A stretch of DNA of 64,000 nucleotides from Listeria booriae (GTDB lineage Bacteria > Bacillota > Bacilli > Lactobacillales > Listeriaceae). The stretch lies in the NCBI RefSeq assembly GCF_000766865.1, contig NZ_JNFA01000025.1, forward strand, positions 231,434-295,433. The letters run 5' to 3'. Position 1 is the first letter of the stretch. Each line of letters starts with the position of its first letter. The translations under genes and the position numbers were made by a program. The notes beneath the pieces were generated by a model. That model did no database searches. It saw only the letters and a program-made list of their open reading frames with translations, and was not told where the DNA came from. This document shows positions 7,120 to 18,158 of this stretch, piece after piece.

Positions 7120-9360
7120 TTATATATACTGTGCTGTTAATGAAACCTTGTTTGCTTTTAGATCGGCCGGCGTTCCTTCAAAGAGGATTTGGCCGCCTTT
7201 ACTTCCGCCTTCAGGGCCGAGATCGATAATCCAGTCGGCGTTGCGGATGATGTCCAAATTATGCTCGATGATGATGACTGTATTTCCTTTGTCCACCAGA
7301 CGATTCATGATTTCAAGAATGTGCGTAATATCAGACATGTGCAGTCCTGTCGTTGGCTCGTCCATCACATAAATACTGCCCTTTTTATGCAGCTCGTTTG
7401 CCAGCTTCAAGCGTTGGCATTCCCCGCCAGACAATGTATTTAGCGACTGACCTAGCGCAATATAGCCAAGTCCCACGTCCTCCATCGCCTGCAGCTTCTT
7501 CGTAATTTTCTTATTTTCGAAAAACGCCAAAGCTTCCGTAACATTCATTTCCAAAACATCGCTAATCGACTTATCACTTAACGTATATTGCAAAACTTCT
7601 TCTTGGAATCGTTTGCCGCCACAGGCTTCACAAGGTGTTCGAATCGCTTCCATGAATGCTAAATCCATCGAAATCACGCCTAGCCCTTTACATTCTGGGC
7701 AAGCACCTTTTGAATTGTAACTAAACATCGACGGGCTAACACCATTGGCATCCCCAAACAGTTTACGAACGGTGTCCATAATGCCTGTATACGTCGCCGA
7801 GTTGGAGCGAACATTGGCATGAGCAGCCGACTGATCAATCACAATCGCATCTGGATTTTGCTTTAAGAACACTTGATTAATTAGCGTACTTTTCCCAGAA
7901 CCTGCAACACCAGTCACTACCGACAAAATTCCTTCTGGGATTTCCACCCGAACGTCTTTCAAATTATGCAAAGAAGTATGCACCTCAGGCAGTTTTCCAC
8001 TTGCTTGGCGCACTTTATCTTTTAGCTCAATCTTGTTGTTCATATGATTTCCAGTTAGCGTATCAGACTTCAAAAGATCCTCAAATGTGCCTTCAAACAT
8101 GATTTCGCCGCCCTGTTTCCCAGCATGCGGGCCAACATCAACAATATGGTCAGCAATCTTAATCACGTCCGGATCATGCTCCACGACAATAACCGTATTC
8201 CCCTTGTCTCGCAACTTCTGCAAAAGTTCGTTTAATCGATGGACATCGCGCGGATGCAAGCCAACACTCGGCTCATCAAAAATATAGAGCAAGTCTGTCA
8301 AACTACTGGTCAAATGGCGAACCATCTTCACACGTTGCGATTCCCCACCAGAAAGCGTCGTCGTCTCACGATCCAAGCTTACATAATCAAGCCCGATATC
8401 AACGAGATGCTGCAAACGCTCTGCAATACTAGTAGTCATCGATTGCGCCTCTACATCTTTAATCGCTTTCACAACTGGAATCAATTCATCAATTTGCATC
8501 GCCGTATAATCCGCGATATTTTGACCATCAATTTTGCAAGAAAGGGCTTGTTGCGACAGACGCGTTCCATCACAAGTCGGACAATGCACATCAGACGTAA
8601 ACAAAGCTACTCGCTTCTTCGTAGATTCCGCCATGTCGCCATCTTTATTAATATATAATCGATCAAACTTCTCCACCAAACCCTCATACGCCGTGTTCAT
8701 CTGACCCGTTGGTAGTTCCATCATAATCTTAATATCTTTTCCATACAAAAACTTCTCCCACTCATCTTCCGTATAATCCTCAAGCTTCTTATCATTATCA
8801 AAGAACCCTGACAACGCATACAGATTCCAATACCAAGAACCTACCGAAAAAGTCGGAAAAAGAATCGCACCTTCATTCAGTGACTTCGTTTTATCTAAAA
8901 CTTTATCCAAATCTAAAGCAATTTTGCGACCAACACCATGACAATCCGGACACATACCGCCTGGATCATTGAAAGAAAACAAGTTAGAGCCGCCGATTTC
9001 AGGCTTGCCGATACGTGAGAATAATAAGCGAATAATCGGATTAATATCAGTAATCGTTCCTAATGTCGAACGGGAATTCCCGCCAAGTCGTTTTTGATCG
9101 ATAATTACAGATGTCGAAAGATTTTCAATTTTGTCTGCATCTGGTTGCCGATACTTTGGTAGAAAAGTTCGAATAAAGCTACTATATGTTTCATTCAGTT
9201 GTCTTTGTGATTCTGTGGCAATCGTGCCGAACACAATCGATGACTTACCAGAACCTGACACCCCTGTAAAGATTGTGATTTTGCGTTTTGGGATGCGTAA
9301 TGAGACATTTTTCAAGTTATTTTCTCTTGCACCTACTAATTCGATGTATTCCTGTTCCAT
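7120..9360 (-). CDS. UvrA-like ABC ATPase, short paralogue (UvrA2/drug-resistance type)
   Basis: The 746-residue soluble protein has two ABC ATPase halves. Walker A motifs are at G-V-S-G-S-G-K-S (33-40) and G-V-A-G-S-G-K-S (484-491). Signatures L-S-G-G-E-S-Q-R and L-S-G-G-E-C-Q-R lie near 336 and 643, each followed by a D-E-P Walker B. Zinc-finger cysteine pairs are at 137/140 with 260/263 and at 554/557 with 577/580. Housekeeping UvrA is about 940 residues, and the N-terminal UvrB-binding insertion appears missing. Such class II UvrAs occur in antibiotic producers and in DNA damage tolerance. It has its own promoter (9421-9450) and lies downstream of a short UvrC-like gene. Confidence 0.85.
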   Translation of the reverse strand: MEQEYIELVGARENNLKNVSLRIPKRKITIFTGVSGSGKSSIVFGTIATESQRQLNETYSSFIRTFLPKYRQPDADKIENLSTSVIIDQKRLGGNSRSTLGTITDINPIIRLLFSRIGKPEIGGSNLFSFNDPGGMCPDCHGVGRKIALDLDKVLDKTKSLNEGAILFPTFSVGSWYWNLYALSGFFDNDKKLEDYTEDEWEKFLYGKDIKIMMELPTGQMNTAYEGLVEKFDRLYINKDGDMAESTKKRVALFTSDVHCPTCDGTRLSQQALSCKIDGQNIADYTAMQIDELIPVVKAIKDVEAQSMTTSIAERLQHLVDIGLDYVSLDRETTTLSGGESQRVKMVRHLTSSLTDLLYIFDEPSVGLHPRDVHRLNELLQKLRDKGNTVIVVEHDPDVIKIADHIVDVGPHAGKQGGEIMFEGTFEDLLKSDTLTGNHMNNKIELKDKVRQASGKLPEVHTSLHNLKDVRVEIPEGILSVVTGVAGSGKSTLINQVFLKQNPDAIVIDQSAAHANVRSNSATYTGIMDTVRKLFGDANGVSPSMFSYNSKGACPECKGLGVISMDLAFMEAIRTPCEACGGKRFQEEVLQYTLSDKSISDVLEMNVTEALAFFENKKITKKLQAMEDVGLGYIALGQSLNTLSGGECQRLKLANELHKKGSIYVMDEPTTGLHMSDITHILEIMNRLVDKGNTVIIIEHNLDIIRNADWIIDLGPEGGSKGGQILFEGTPADLKANKVSLTAQYI

Positions 9361-9420
9361 GAAACTCCTCCTTATTAGATACGTTTAGACCGATTTCTCT
9401 AAAAATCAGCCCAGCTCTGA

Positions 9421-9450
9421 ATTATAGCCGATGACGCTACCGAAAGTCAA
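9421..9450 (-). promoter_or_regulatory. Promoter of the uvrA-like gene
   Basis: Minus-strand TTGACT (forward 9445-9450), 18 bases, TATAAT (forward 9421-9426). The leader is about 55 bases and ends in AAGGAGGAG before the ATG. Confidence 0.7.
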
Positions 9451-9465
9451 GCGAAACAAAACAGC

Positions 9466-10557
9466 CTAATCCTCCAGCTCATCCGCATAATCCAACATTT
9501 TAAAATGAGCCGCCAGCGCACTTTTCGCATTCTCATGTACGAGTTCAAGCAATGCCTTCTTCTCGCCTTTTCTTGGCACCCGCACTTTAATACCAAGCGC
9601 ATTCGCCAACAATTTCGTGTCCAGCTGCTCCGGAACGAGCAATTCTTTCGGCAATAAATGATTCGGATGATGATAAAAAGTCAGTAAAAAACTCTCAATC
9701 ATATTGTTCACATCACTCACAAATTCGAACACATTGGCGCTCCTACCGACAATCGCTCCATTCCGCACAAAGAAAACCTGAATCGCACAAAACTGCCCGC
9801 TTACCGCAAAATGAACAACATCACGATGCCCTGAATCACGCATAATCACTTTTTGCTTCTCCGTCACGCGATCTAACACATGCATCAGCTCATGCGTTTC
9901 TTTCGCACGCTCAAATTCTAGATTATCCATCTGTAGCTGCATCCGTTTTTCAAGATCGCGCTTCACATCTTTCTGCCCACCATTCAAGAAACTGCTAATC
10001 CGCTTAATCTGCGCATCATACTCCCCTTTCGTCACATCGCGCGCACAAGGACCAATACACATCCCCAAATGATAGTAAAAACAAGGCCGCCCCTTCTTCC
10101 CCGAACAATGACAAAGCGGATAAATCTTCTGCAAAAATTCCTGCGTTTCCGCGACAAGATAACGGCTAGCATACGGGCCAAAATAAAGCGCTCCGTCCTT
10201 TTCAATATCTTTCGTCACTTCCAAATGCGGATTTTCTTCGTTCGTAATCTTCAAATACGAATAACGAATTTCATCTTTCAACATCACATTATACGGAGGC
10301 TGATACTTCATAATCAGCGTCATTTCAAGCAACAACGCCTCTTGCTCCGAATCCGTAATAATCAACTCATAATCATAAATATGACGAACTAAGCGTGCCG
10401 TCTTTCCAACCTGCGTTTTGGTGAAATAAGACTTTACACGCTTTTTAAGATTTTTGGACTTGCCAATATATAAAATCTCGCCTTTTCTATCCCGGTAAAT
10501 ATAACATCCCGGCCGCTCTGGCAACGTTTTTAATTTCTGCTTCAGCTCAGTTTCCAC
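9466..10557 (-). CDS. Short UvrC-like GIY-YIG endonuclease
   Basis: I start at GTG 10557 (V-E-T-E-L-K-Q-K-L), because GGAGGG lies seven bases upstream; the first possible codon, a TTG at 10572, overlaps that site. The product is about 363 residues. The N-terminal GIY-YIG domain has G-C-Y-I-Y...I-L-Y-I-G-K-S-K-N-L-K-K-R. A cysteine cluster C-H-C..C-F-Y-Y-H-L-G-M-C-I-G-P-C follows, then a UvrB-interaction helix (L-E-K-R-M-Q-L-Q-M near 205-235). Full UvrC is about 600 residues, with an RNase H-like nuclease and helix-hairpin-helix motifs; both are absent. It resembles Cho-like 3'-incision nucleases. Confidence 0.85.
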   Translation of the reverse strand: METELKQKLKTLPERPGCYIYRDRKGEILYIGKSKNLKKRVKSYFTKTQVGKTARLVRHIYDYELIITDSEQEALLLEMTLIMKYQPPYNVMLKDEIRYSYLKITNEENPHLEVTKDIEKDGALYFGPYASRYLVAETQEFLQKIYPLCHCSGKKGRPCFYYHLGMCIGPCARDVTKGEYDAQIKRISSFLNGGQKDVKRDLEKRMQLQMDNLEFERAKETHELMHVLDRVTEKQKVIMRDSGHRDVVHFAVSGQFCAIQVFFVRNGAIVGRSANVFEFVSDVNNMIESFLLTFYHHPNHLLPKELLVPEQLDTKLLANALGIKVRVPRKGEKKALLELVHENAKSALAAHFKMLDYADELED

Positions 10558-10621
10558 GATCAAGCCCTCCAAAAAACATATGTTCGTCTTTTATTTTAAT
10601 CTCTACAACAAGATTTGTAAA

Positions 10622-10655
10622 GAAAAACAGGAACTCCAATAATAGGAATCCCTGT
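10622..10655 (-). terminator. Terminator of the suf operon
   Basis: Minus-strand hairpin CAGGGATTCC/GGAGTTCCTG followed by TTTTTCTTT, just after the sufB stop. Confidence 0.8.
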
Positions 10656-10666
10656 CTGATATTTTA

Positions 10667-12061
10667 TTAACCAATAGAACCTTCCATCTCAAACTTAATC
10701 AAGCGGTTCATTTCTACTGCATATTCCATTGGTAATTCTTTTGTAAATGGCTCAATGAAGCCCATAACAATCATTTCTGTCGCTTCTTCTTCACTAACAC
10801 CACGGCTCATCAAGTAGAACAATTGCTCTTCGGATACTTTCGAAACTTTTGCTTCATGCTCTAATGAGATGTCGCTATTTAAAATTTCGTTGTATGGAAT
10901 AGTATCTGATGTCGACGCGTTGTCCATAATTAGCGTGTCACACTCAATGTTAGAGCGCGATCCTGCTGAATTACGGCCAAAGTGCACGATACCGCGATAG
11001 GTTACGTTACCGCCTTGTTTGGAAATCGATTTAGAAACGATGGTAGACGACGTGTTTGGCGCTAAGTGAAGCATTTTTGCTCCGGCGTCTTGGCGTTGTC
11101 CTTTACCAGCAATCGCGATGGATAGTGTCATACCACGAGCACCTTCACCGCGTAAATGAACGGCTGGGTATTTCATCGTTAATTTCGAACCGATATTTCC
11201 GTCAATCCATTCCATTGTCGCATTTTCATCACAGAAAGTACGTTTTGTTACGAGATTGTAGACGTTGTTTGCCCAGTTTTGAATCGTTGTGTAACGGCAA
11301 TAAGCATCGCGTTTAACAATGATTTCAACAACTGCTGAGTGAAGCGAGTTTGTCGTGTAAACCGGTGCTGTACAGCCTTCTACGTAGTTTACACTGCCGC
11401 CTTCGTCAACTATGATTAGTGTACGCTCGAATTGCCCCATGTTCTCGGAGTTAATACGGAAGTAAGCTTGAAGCGGCGTATCCACTTTGATTCCTTTTGG
11501 AACGTAAATGAATGAACCACCGGACCATACTGCTGAGTTTAGCGCTGCGAATTTGTTATCACTTGGCGGGATAACTTTTGAAAAATATTCGCGGAACAAG
11601 TCTTCGTTTTCTTTTAAAGCAGAGTCTGTATCTTTAAAAACAATTCCCATGTCTTCTAGGTCTTGCTTCATGTTGTGATACACAACTTCGGATTCGTACT
11701 GCGCGGAAGCACCGGCTAAATATTTCTGCTCGGCTTCAGGAATTCCTAGTTTATCAAACGTACGCTTGATTTCTTCAGGAACCTCGTCCCAATCGCGAAC
11801 GGTGTGATCTGAAGGCTTCACGTAATAACGAATGTCTTCAAATTTCAGTTCGGACAGGTCGCCACCCCATTGCGGCATCGGCATTTTGTAAAATTGTTCT
11901 AAAGACTTCAAACGGAAATCTAACATCCATTCTGGTTCTTCTTTAATGCCGGAAATTTCTCTTACTATATCTTCTGTTAGGCCGCGTTCTGTACGGAAAA
12001 CAGATGTATCTTTATCGTGAAAACCATACTGGTATTCTCCAATTTCTGGAATTTCAGTCAT
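10667..12061 (-). CDS. sufB: Fe-S cluster assembly scaffold SufB
   Basis: The 464-residue protein is of standard SufB length. The N-terminus has Y-G-F-H-D-K-D-T, then Y-V-K-P-S-D, I-P-K-G-type [10 protein letters not shown], and the C-terminal beta-helix with [10 protein letters not shown], which holds the conserved cysteine, and L-M-S-R-G. SufB with SufC and SufD forms the SufBCD scaffold on which nascent clusters are built from sulfur delivered by SufS/SufU. It is last in the operon, 20 bases after sufU, with a terminator behind it. Confidence 0.97.
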   Translation of the reverse strand: MTEIPEIGEYQYGFHDKDTSVFRTERGLTEDIVREISGIKEEPEWMLDFRLKSLEQFYKMPMPQWGGDLSELKFEDIRYYVKPSDHTVRDWDEVPEEIKRTFDKLGIPEAEQKYLAGASAQYESEVVYHNMKQDLEDMGIVFKDTDSALKENEDLFREYFSKVIPPSDNKFAALNSAVWSGGSFIYVPKGIKVDTPLQAYFRINSENMGQFERTLIIVDEGGSVNYVEGCTAPVYTTNSLHSAVVEIIVKRDAYCRYTTIQNWANNVYNLVTKRTFCDENATMEWIDGNIGSKLTMKYPAVHLRGEGARGMTLSIAIAGKGQRQDAGAKMLHLAPNTSSTIVSKSISKQGGNVTYRGIVHFGRNSAGSRSNIECDTLIMDNASTSDTIPYNEILNSDISLEHEAKVSKVSEEQLFYLMSRGVSEEEATEMIVMGFIEPFTKELPMEYAVEMNRLIKFEMEGSIG

Positions 12062-12081
12062 TGTTCATTCCTCCTTAAAGC

Positions 12082-13748
<1,667 letters not shown>

Positions 13749-15041
13749 TTAGCGCACTTTCCCTTCGATAACTTCTTTTAGTTGAAGTTTCACGCTTTCG
13801 ATTGGTAGTTGGCGCACAACTGGGTCTAAGAAACCATGAATAACAAGGCGTTCAGCTTCTTCTTTAGAAACCCCGCGACTCATCAAGTAAAACAGTTGTA
13901 GCGGATCAACACGACCAACAGACGCCGCATGTCCTGCCACTACATCGTTCTCGTCAATCAAAAGAATTGGATTCGCATCCCCACGCGCTTTTGGACTAAG
14001 CATTAACACGCGAGATTCTTGTTGCGCATCCGATTTCGACGCACCGTGCTTAATATGCCCAATACCGTTAAAAATCGTTGTTGCGCTATCTTTCATAACA
14101 CCGTGTGACAAAATCGTACCTAAAGAAGCTAGGCCATAATGCGTCACGCGCGTCGTAATATTTTGCGTTTGTTTGCCACGACCAACCGTCACAGTTTTCA
14201 CGTCACTTACAGAGCCGTTACCCATCAAGTTCGTCGTATTCTCATTAATCGTGTCGCCGTCATTCATCAAACCAAGCGCCCACTCCAAACGGCTGTCGTT
14301 GCCAACATGCCCGCGACGGTTCACATAAGCTACCGCACCGCTTCCTAAGTTGTCCACCGCACCGAATTTAATTTGTGCATTGTTTTCTGCGATAACTTCC
14401 GCCACAATGTTCACAATGCCTTTATTGTCCGCGTCAAGCGTCACATAGTTCTCCACATAAGTCACCGCGCTATTATCATCCGCCACGATTAACACATGAT
14501 TCACCAATGGAGACGCCGCGTTTTTATGAGCAAACACAGCTTGCATTGGCTCTTTTACTTCTACATTCTTCGGAACATACAAGAAAAGCCCACCGTTTAC
14601 AAGCGCTGTATGGAAAGCAGTTAAGCGACTTTCATCCACTTTCACCGCTTCTTTCATGAAATACTTCTGAACCAATTCAGGATGCTTCACAGCCGCCGTA
14701 ATAATATCTGTAAAAATCACGCCTGCATCGATTAAATCTTGACTTAAATGAAGTCGTGCCGGGCGATTATCAATCTGAACATACACATTCGCATCTTCAT
14801 TAATTAACGCTTGCACGCTCTCTGGTAATGCTTCGTTCGTCACACCAGCTTGAAACGCTTCATACTTCTCAAACTTCGTGAAATTCCAACGATCAATTTT
14901 CGTTTTATCTACAAATGGCAAAGCTAATTCTGAAGCTTGTTGCCATGCGTTTATCCGTAGCTCTGTTAACCAGCTAGGCTCACCTAAATCGCCTGAAAAA
15001 GCACGGATAAAATCATCTTTTACAGCTAAATTTTCTGTCAT
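13749..15041 (-). CDS. sufD: Fe-S cluster assembly protein SufD
   Basis: The 430-residue SufB paralogue has the beta-helix core and the C-terminal block [24 protein letters not shown], with a conserved histidine near 370. It lacks the SufB cysteine. SufD pairs with SufB in the SufBC2D complex and is needed for iron entry. It lies 19 bases downstream of sufC and abuts sufS. Confidence 0.96.
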   Translation of the reverse strand: MTENLAVKDDFIRAFSGDLGEPSWLTELRINAWQQASELALPFVDKTKIDRWNFTKFEKYEAFQAGVTNEALPESVQALINEDANVYVQIDNRPARLHLSQDLIDAGVIFTDIITAAVKHPELVQKYFMKEAVKVDESRLTAFHTALVNGGLFLYVPKNVEVKEPMQAVFAHKNAASPLVNHVLIVADDNSAVTYVENYVTLDADNKGIVNIVAEVIAENNAQIKFGAVDNLGSGAVAYVNRRGHVGNDSRLEWALGLMNDGDTINENTTNLMGNGSVSDVKTVTVGRGKQTQNITTRVTHYGLASLGTILSHGVMKDSATTIFNGIGHIKHGASKSDAQQESRVLMLSPKARGDANPILLIDENDVVAGHAASVGRVDPLQLFYLMSRGVSKEEAERLVIHGFLDPVVRQLPIESVKLQLKEVIEGKVR

Positions 15042-15060
15042 GATTTAATTCCTCACTTTC

Positions 15061-15846
15061 TTATTGTTGGTCAACTGTTTCTTCTTCTTCCAATTCAATT
15101 CCAAGTTCTTGCTTAATCCAGTCATAACCTTCAAGCTCTAGACGTTTCGCAAGTTCAGAACCACCGCTTTTCACAACTTTACCTTGCATCATCACGTGTA
15201 CGAAATCAGGTTCGATGTAGTTAAGCAGGCGTTGGTAATGGGTGATAATCAAGCAACCGAATCCTTCGCCGCGCATTTCGTTAATCCCTTTAGATACAAC
15301 TTTAAGCGCATCAATGTCCAAACCAGAATCGATTTCATCAAGAATCGCGATTTTAGGTTCGATCATTAGTAATTGCAAGATTTCATTACGTTTCTTCTCC
15401 CCACCAGAGAAGCCTTCATTTAGGTAACGCTCAGCCATTTCTTCATCCATTTCCAAAATAGCCATTTTTTCATCTAATTTACGAATGAATTGCATCAATG
15501 GGATTTCTTTACCTTCTTCACGACGGCTGTTAATCGCAGCACGCATGAATTCCGCATTCGTTACCCCACTAATTTCACTCGGATATTGCATTGCCAAGAA
15601 AAGTCCGATACGAGCGCGTTCATCCACTTCCATTTCTAGAACGTCTTCGCCATCAAACTCGATTGTTCCTTGTGTTACTTCATATTTAGGATGCCCCATA
15701 ATTGCTGAGGATAGTGTCGATTTACCAGTTCCATTAGGTCCCATAATTGCATGGATTTCCCCTGTAGAAATTTCTAGGTTTACCCCTTTTAAAATCTCTT
15801 TGCCTTCTATTTCAACATGTAAATCTTGAATTTTCAACGTTGACAT
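15061..15846 (-). CDS. sufC: Fe-S assembly ATPase SufC
   Basis: A 261-residue ABC-type ATPase with Walker A G-P-N-G-T-G-K-S-T (36-44), a signature in F-S-G-G-E-K-K-R-N-E and Walker B I-A-I-L-D-E-I-D-S-G-L-D. The E-I-D-S-G-L-D form is typical of SufC rather than of transport ATPases, and there are no membrane partners. It drives conformational change in SufB-SufD. It is first in the operon sufC-D-S-U-B, behind TAGGAGGT. Confidence 0.97.
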   Translation of the reverse strand: MSTLKIQDLHVEIEGKEILKGVNLEISTGEIHAIMGPNGTGKSTLSSAIMGHPKYEVTQGTIEFDGEDVLEMEVDERARIGLFLAMQYPSEISGVTNAEFMRAAINSRREEGKEIPLMQFIRKLDEKMAILEMDEEMAERYLNEGFSGGEKKRNEILQLLMIEPKIAILDEIDSGLDIDALKVVSKGINEMRGEGFGCLIITHYQRLLNYIEPDFVHVMMQGKVVKSGGSELAKRLELEGYDWIKQELGIELEEEETVDQQ

Positions 15847-15896
15847 TAAAAATTACCTCCTAAGTTTTTCGCATTATTTTCACTACGCATGTTTCT

Positions 15897-15925
15897 AGTT
15901 TAGTATAATTCTAATCTAATTACAA
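15897..15925 (-). promoter_or_regulatory. Probable suf promoter with PerR-like dyad
   Basis: Minus-strand TTGTAA (forward 15920-15925), 17 bases, TAAACT (forward 15897-15902). Within it, at 15900-15914, lies TTAGAAT-T-ATACTAA, a 7-1-7 dyad matching the PerR consensus TTATAATnATTATAA at 12 of 15 positions. The rest of the 339-base gap to the next gene contains a second dyad at 15963-15985 and the lipoprotein promoter. Confidence 0.4.
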
Positions 15926-16118
15926 CTATCCGAAATGAACTAATTTTTAAGATTACCGATTTGTGAAGTATAGCCCCGTATTTCACTCCCTTTTTAATTA
16001 TCACTAGTCATTTCATAGTTGAGAAAACAAGCATGATGCGTTCCCCTCCATTGTACCAAAATACACGCTTTGAAACACTCAATACGATTTTATTTTTAGG
16101 CAAGAGAAGCATTGTCGA

Positions 16119-16146
16119 ATTTGGTGAGATATGTTACTGTTATAAT
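16119..16146 (+). promoter_or_regulatory. Extended -10 promoter of the lipoprotein gene
   Basis: TGTTATAAT with the -10 hexamer at 16141-16146 and only a weak -35. GGAGG follows, seven bases before the ATG at 16186. Confidence 0.55.
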
Positions 16147-16185
16147 AGCGTAATATTTTCGAAACATTTATGGAGGAACCTTTTT

Positions 16186-17247
16186 ATGAAGAAGGCAATA
16201 TTAATACTTACGATGATTGTAATCGCGATTATATTATTTCTAACGGCTTGCAGTTCGCCAAAATCAGCGTTCATGTCGTCTTTCCGAGATATTATTAAAA
16301 ACGAGCAATATACCGCAGAATTTAAGTTAAACCCAACGGTGATTTCTGGTTTTTCTGAACTTGCGATGCTCAATCCAGACGCACTAAAAGAAAGTTACTT
16401 AACCGTCAAAACATCGCGTGATACACCACGTGATTTAACGTATAACACTTACGGGCTACACATTGGTGGCGCTCCGGCTATGGACATCACTGCTCACTCC
16501 TATGAAAACGGCAATACCGGGAAAATTTTCGTCCCAGCAGCTGATTTTTTCCAGATGCAAGCTCCAGTTCGAAATATCTTGGATTTAACGACAAATTCCG
16601 TATATTCTAGCGTTCTTGCTAGTAACAAGAATCTGAAAGAGAAGCATTTCGACGTATTGCAAACATTACAAAACGCAACAAACCAAGTCATCGATCAGAA
16701 AATGGTTGACGATCAATCCGAACAACTAAGCGCGATTGAGAAGAAAACCGCATTCCGTCTCTACAAAGAACTAAACGACCTAGACAAAACGCACTACCAA
16801 ACGAAAGACGATGCGATTACACTAACATTGGACAAGCAGGAACTCGTTCATCTCGGCGATGCGCTCCTTGACGAATTTCAAAGCGATGAAGATTTTTTGA
16901 ATTTGTACAGTGAAGTAATGGGGCTTACGGCAGATGGGGCTAAAAAATCGTGGTCACAGAACTTGAAGAAAACACAACAATGGCTTTCTGACATACAACA
17001 AAATAAAGCTATTGACTTAAATACAAAGATAACCGTTCATCCCGATGCGGATAAAGGCATGAAGCAGCTACTCATGACCTTCCACTACCAAAACAAAGCG
17101 ACAAAACAACAACTGGACTTCGACTTCACCATGGAACTACTTCCTGTTGAAAAAATTCCCGCAGCACCTAGCAATGACAAAATCATTTCGAAACGGGAAA
17201 TCGATAAGTTAATGACAGACGTGATTCGCGAACAACGAAAACAATAA
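16186..17247 (+). CDS. Conserved lipoprotein of unknown function
   Basis: I start at ATG 16186, behind TGGAGGAACC and directly in front of a lipoprotein signal; a longer frame upstream has no such features. The 353-residue product has a signal peptide with lipobox L-T-A-C (Cys22), then a soluble, lysine-rich domain of about 330 residues that should face the outside of the membrane. No catalytic motif is visible. Pairs of charged helices and a conserved-looking R-D-T-P-R-D-L-T-Y segment are present. Its place beside metQ resembles Listeria gene order, where a hypothetical lipoprotein lies there too. The function is unknown. Confidence 0.85.
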   Translation: MKKAILILTMIVIAIILFLTACSSPKSAFMSSFRDIIKNEQYTAEFKLNPTVISGFSELAMLNPDALKESYLTVKTSRDTPRDLTYNTYGLHIGGAPAMDITAHSYENGNTGKIFVPAADFFQMQAPVRNILDLTTNSVYSSVLASNKNLKEKHFDVLQTLQNATNQVIDQKMVDDQSEQLSAIEKKTAFRLYKELNDLDKTHYQTKDDAITLTLDKQELVHLGDALLDEFQSDEDFLNLYSEVMGLTADGAKKSWSQNLKKTQQWLSDIQQNKAIDLNTKITVHPDADKGMKQLLMTFHYQNKATKQQLDFDFTMELLPVEKIPAAPSNDKIISKREIDKLMTDVIREQRKQ

Positions 17248-17265
17248 ATTACCTGCTATTACAGC

Positions 17266-17307
17266 AAAATGCACGGCGCCTGCTTTCTTGGCACCGTGCA
17301 TTTTTTG
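17266..17307. terminator. Bidirectional terminator
   Basis: Hairpin TGCACGG-C-GCC/GGCA-CCGTGCA with A-run and T-run flanks, between the lipoprotein gene and metQ. Confidence 0.85.
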
Positions 17308-17310
17308 TTT

Positions 17311-18141
17311 TTAGTTAGATACAGGAACTACTGCACCTTTCCATTCTTTTGTAATGAAGTCTTGGATTTCTTTAGATTGTAGCACTTTTACAAGTTCTTT
17401 GATATCTTTGTTATCTTTATTTTTCTCTTGTGCTGCCACGATATTTACGTATGGTGAATCCGTTTTTTCAATAGCGATTGCGTCTTTTTTCGGGTTCATG
17501 CCTTGATCTACTACGAAGTTCGAGTTGATTGCAACAACATCGCCTTCTTCGTTATTGTAAGCAGTCATCAAGTAACCTGCGTCCACATCGTATTTGAATT
17601 TAATGTTTTTTGGATTCTCTGTGATGTCATCAAATGTCACGTCTTGACGTTTCACGCCGTCTTTCAATTTAATTACGCCGGCATCCGCTAGAATTCCAAG
17701 CACACGTGGCCAGTCAGATTTACTGTTAGACATGATAACCTCTGCATTTTTTGGTAGGTCGTCTAATGATTTGTATTTCTTCGAATAGATGCCCATCGGT
17801 TCGATATGAATACCGCCCATGTTGACAAATTTATAGCCTTTTTCTTTCATTTCAAGCTCCATGTAAGGAATCGTTTGGAAATAGTTCGCGTCCAAATCGC
17901 CTTCATCAAGCGCCACGTTTGGCATTACGTAATCTGTATATTTCTTAATATCTAAGTTAATACCTTTTTTCGCTAAAATCGGTTTGGCTTTCTCTAAAAT
18001 GACTGCGTGAGGTGAGTTGGACGCCCCAATAACAAGCGTCGTTCCTTTATCTCCGCTCGCGTCATCTTTTGAACCTCCGCCACAAGCCGCTAAAACTAAT
18101 ACTAAAGTCAGTGTAAATAATCCAAGTAAAACCTTTTTCAT
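17311..18141 (-). CDS. metQ: Methionine ABC transporter substrate-binding lipoprotein MetQ
   Basis: The 276-residue protein has a signal ending in L-A-A-C-G-G-G (Cys20). The NlpA/MetQ domain follows, with V-I-G-A-S-N-S-P-H-A, D-A-N-Y-F-Q-T-I-P-Y and Y-V-N-I-V-A-A. MetQ binds methionine outside the membrane and hands it to MetI. It is the last gene of metNIQ, 17 bases after metI, and its stop faces a shared terminator. Confidence 0.95.
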   Translation of the reverse strand: MKKVLLGLFTLTLVLVLAACGGGSKDDASGDKGTTLVIGASNSPHAVILEKAKPILAKKGINLDIKKYTDYVMPNVALDEGDLDANYFQTIPYMELEMKEKGYKFVNMGGIHIEPMGIYSKKYKSLDDLPKNAEVIMSNSKSDWPRVLGILADAGVIKLKDGVKRQDVTFDDITENPKNIKFKYDVDAGYLMTAYNNEEGDVVAINSNFVVDQGMNPKKDAIAIEKTDSPYVNIVAAQEKNKDNKDIKELVKVLQSKEIQDFITKEWKGAVVPVSN

Positions 18142-18158
18142 CTAACATCTCCCCTTCT

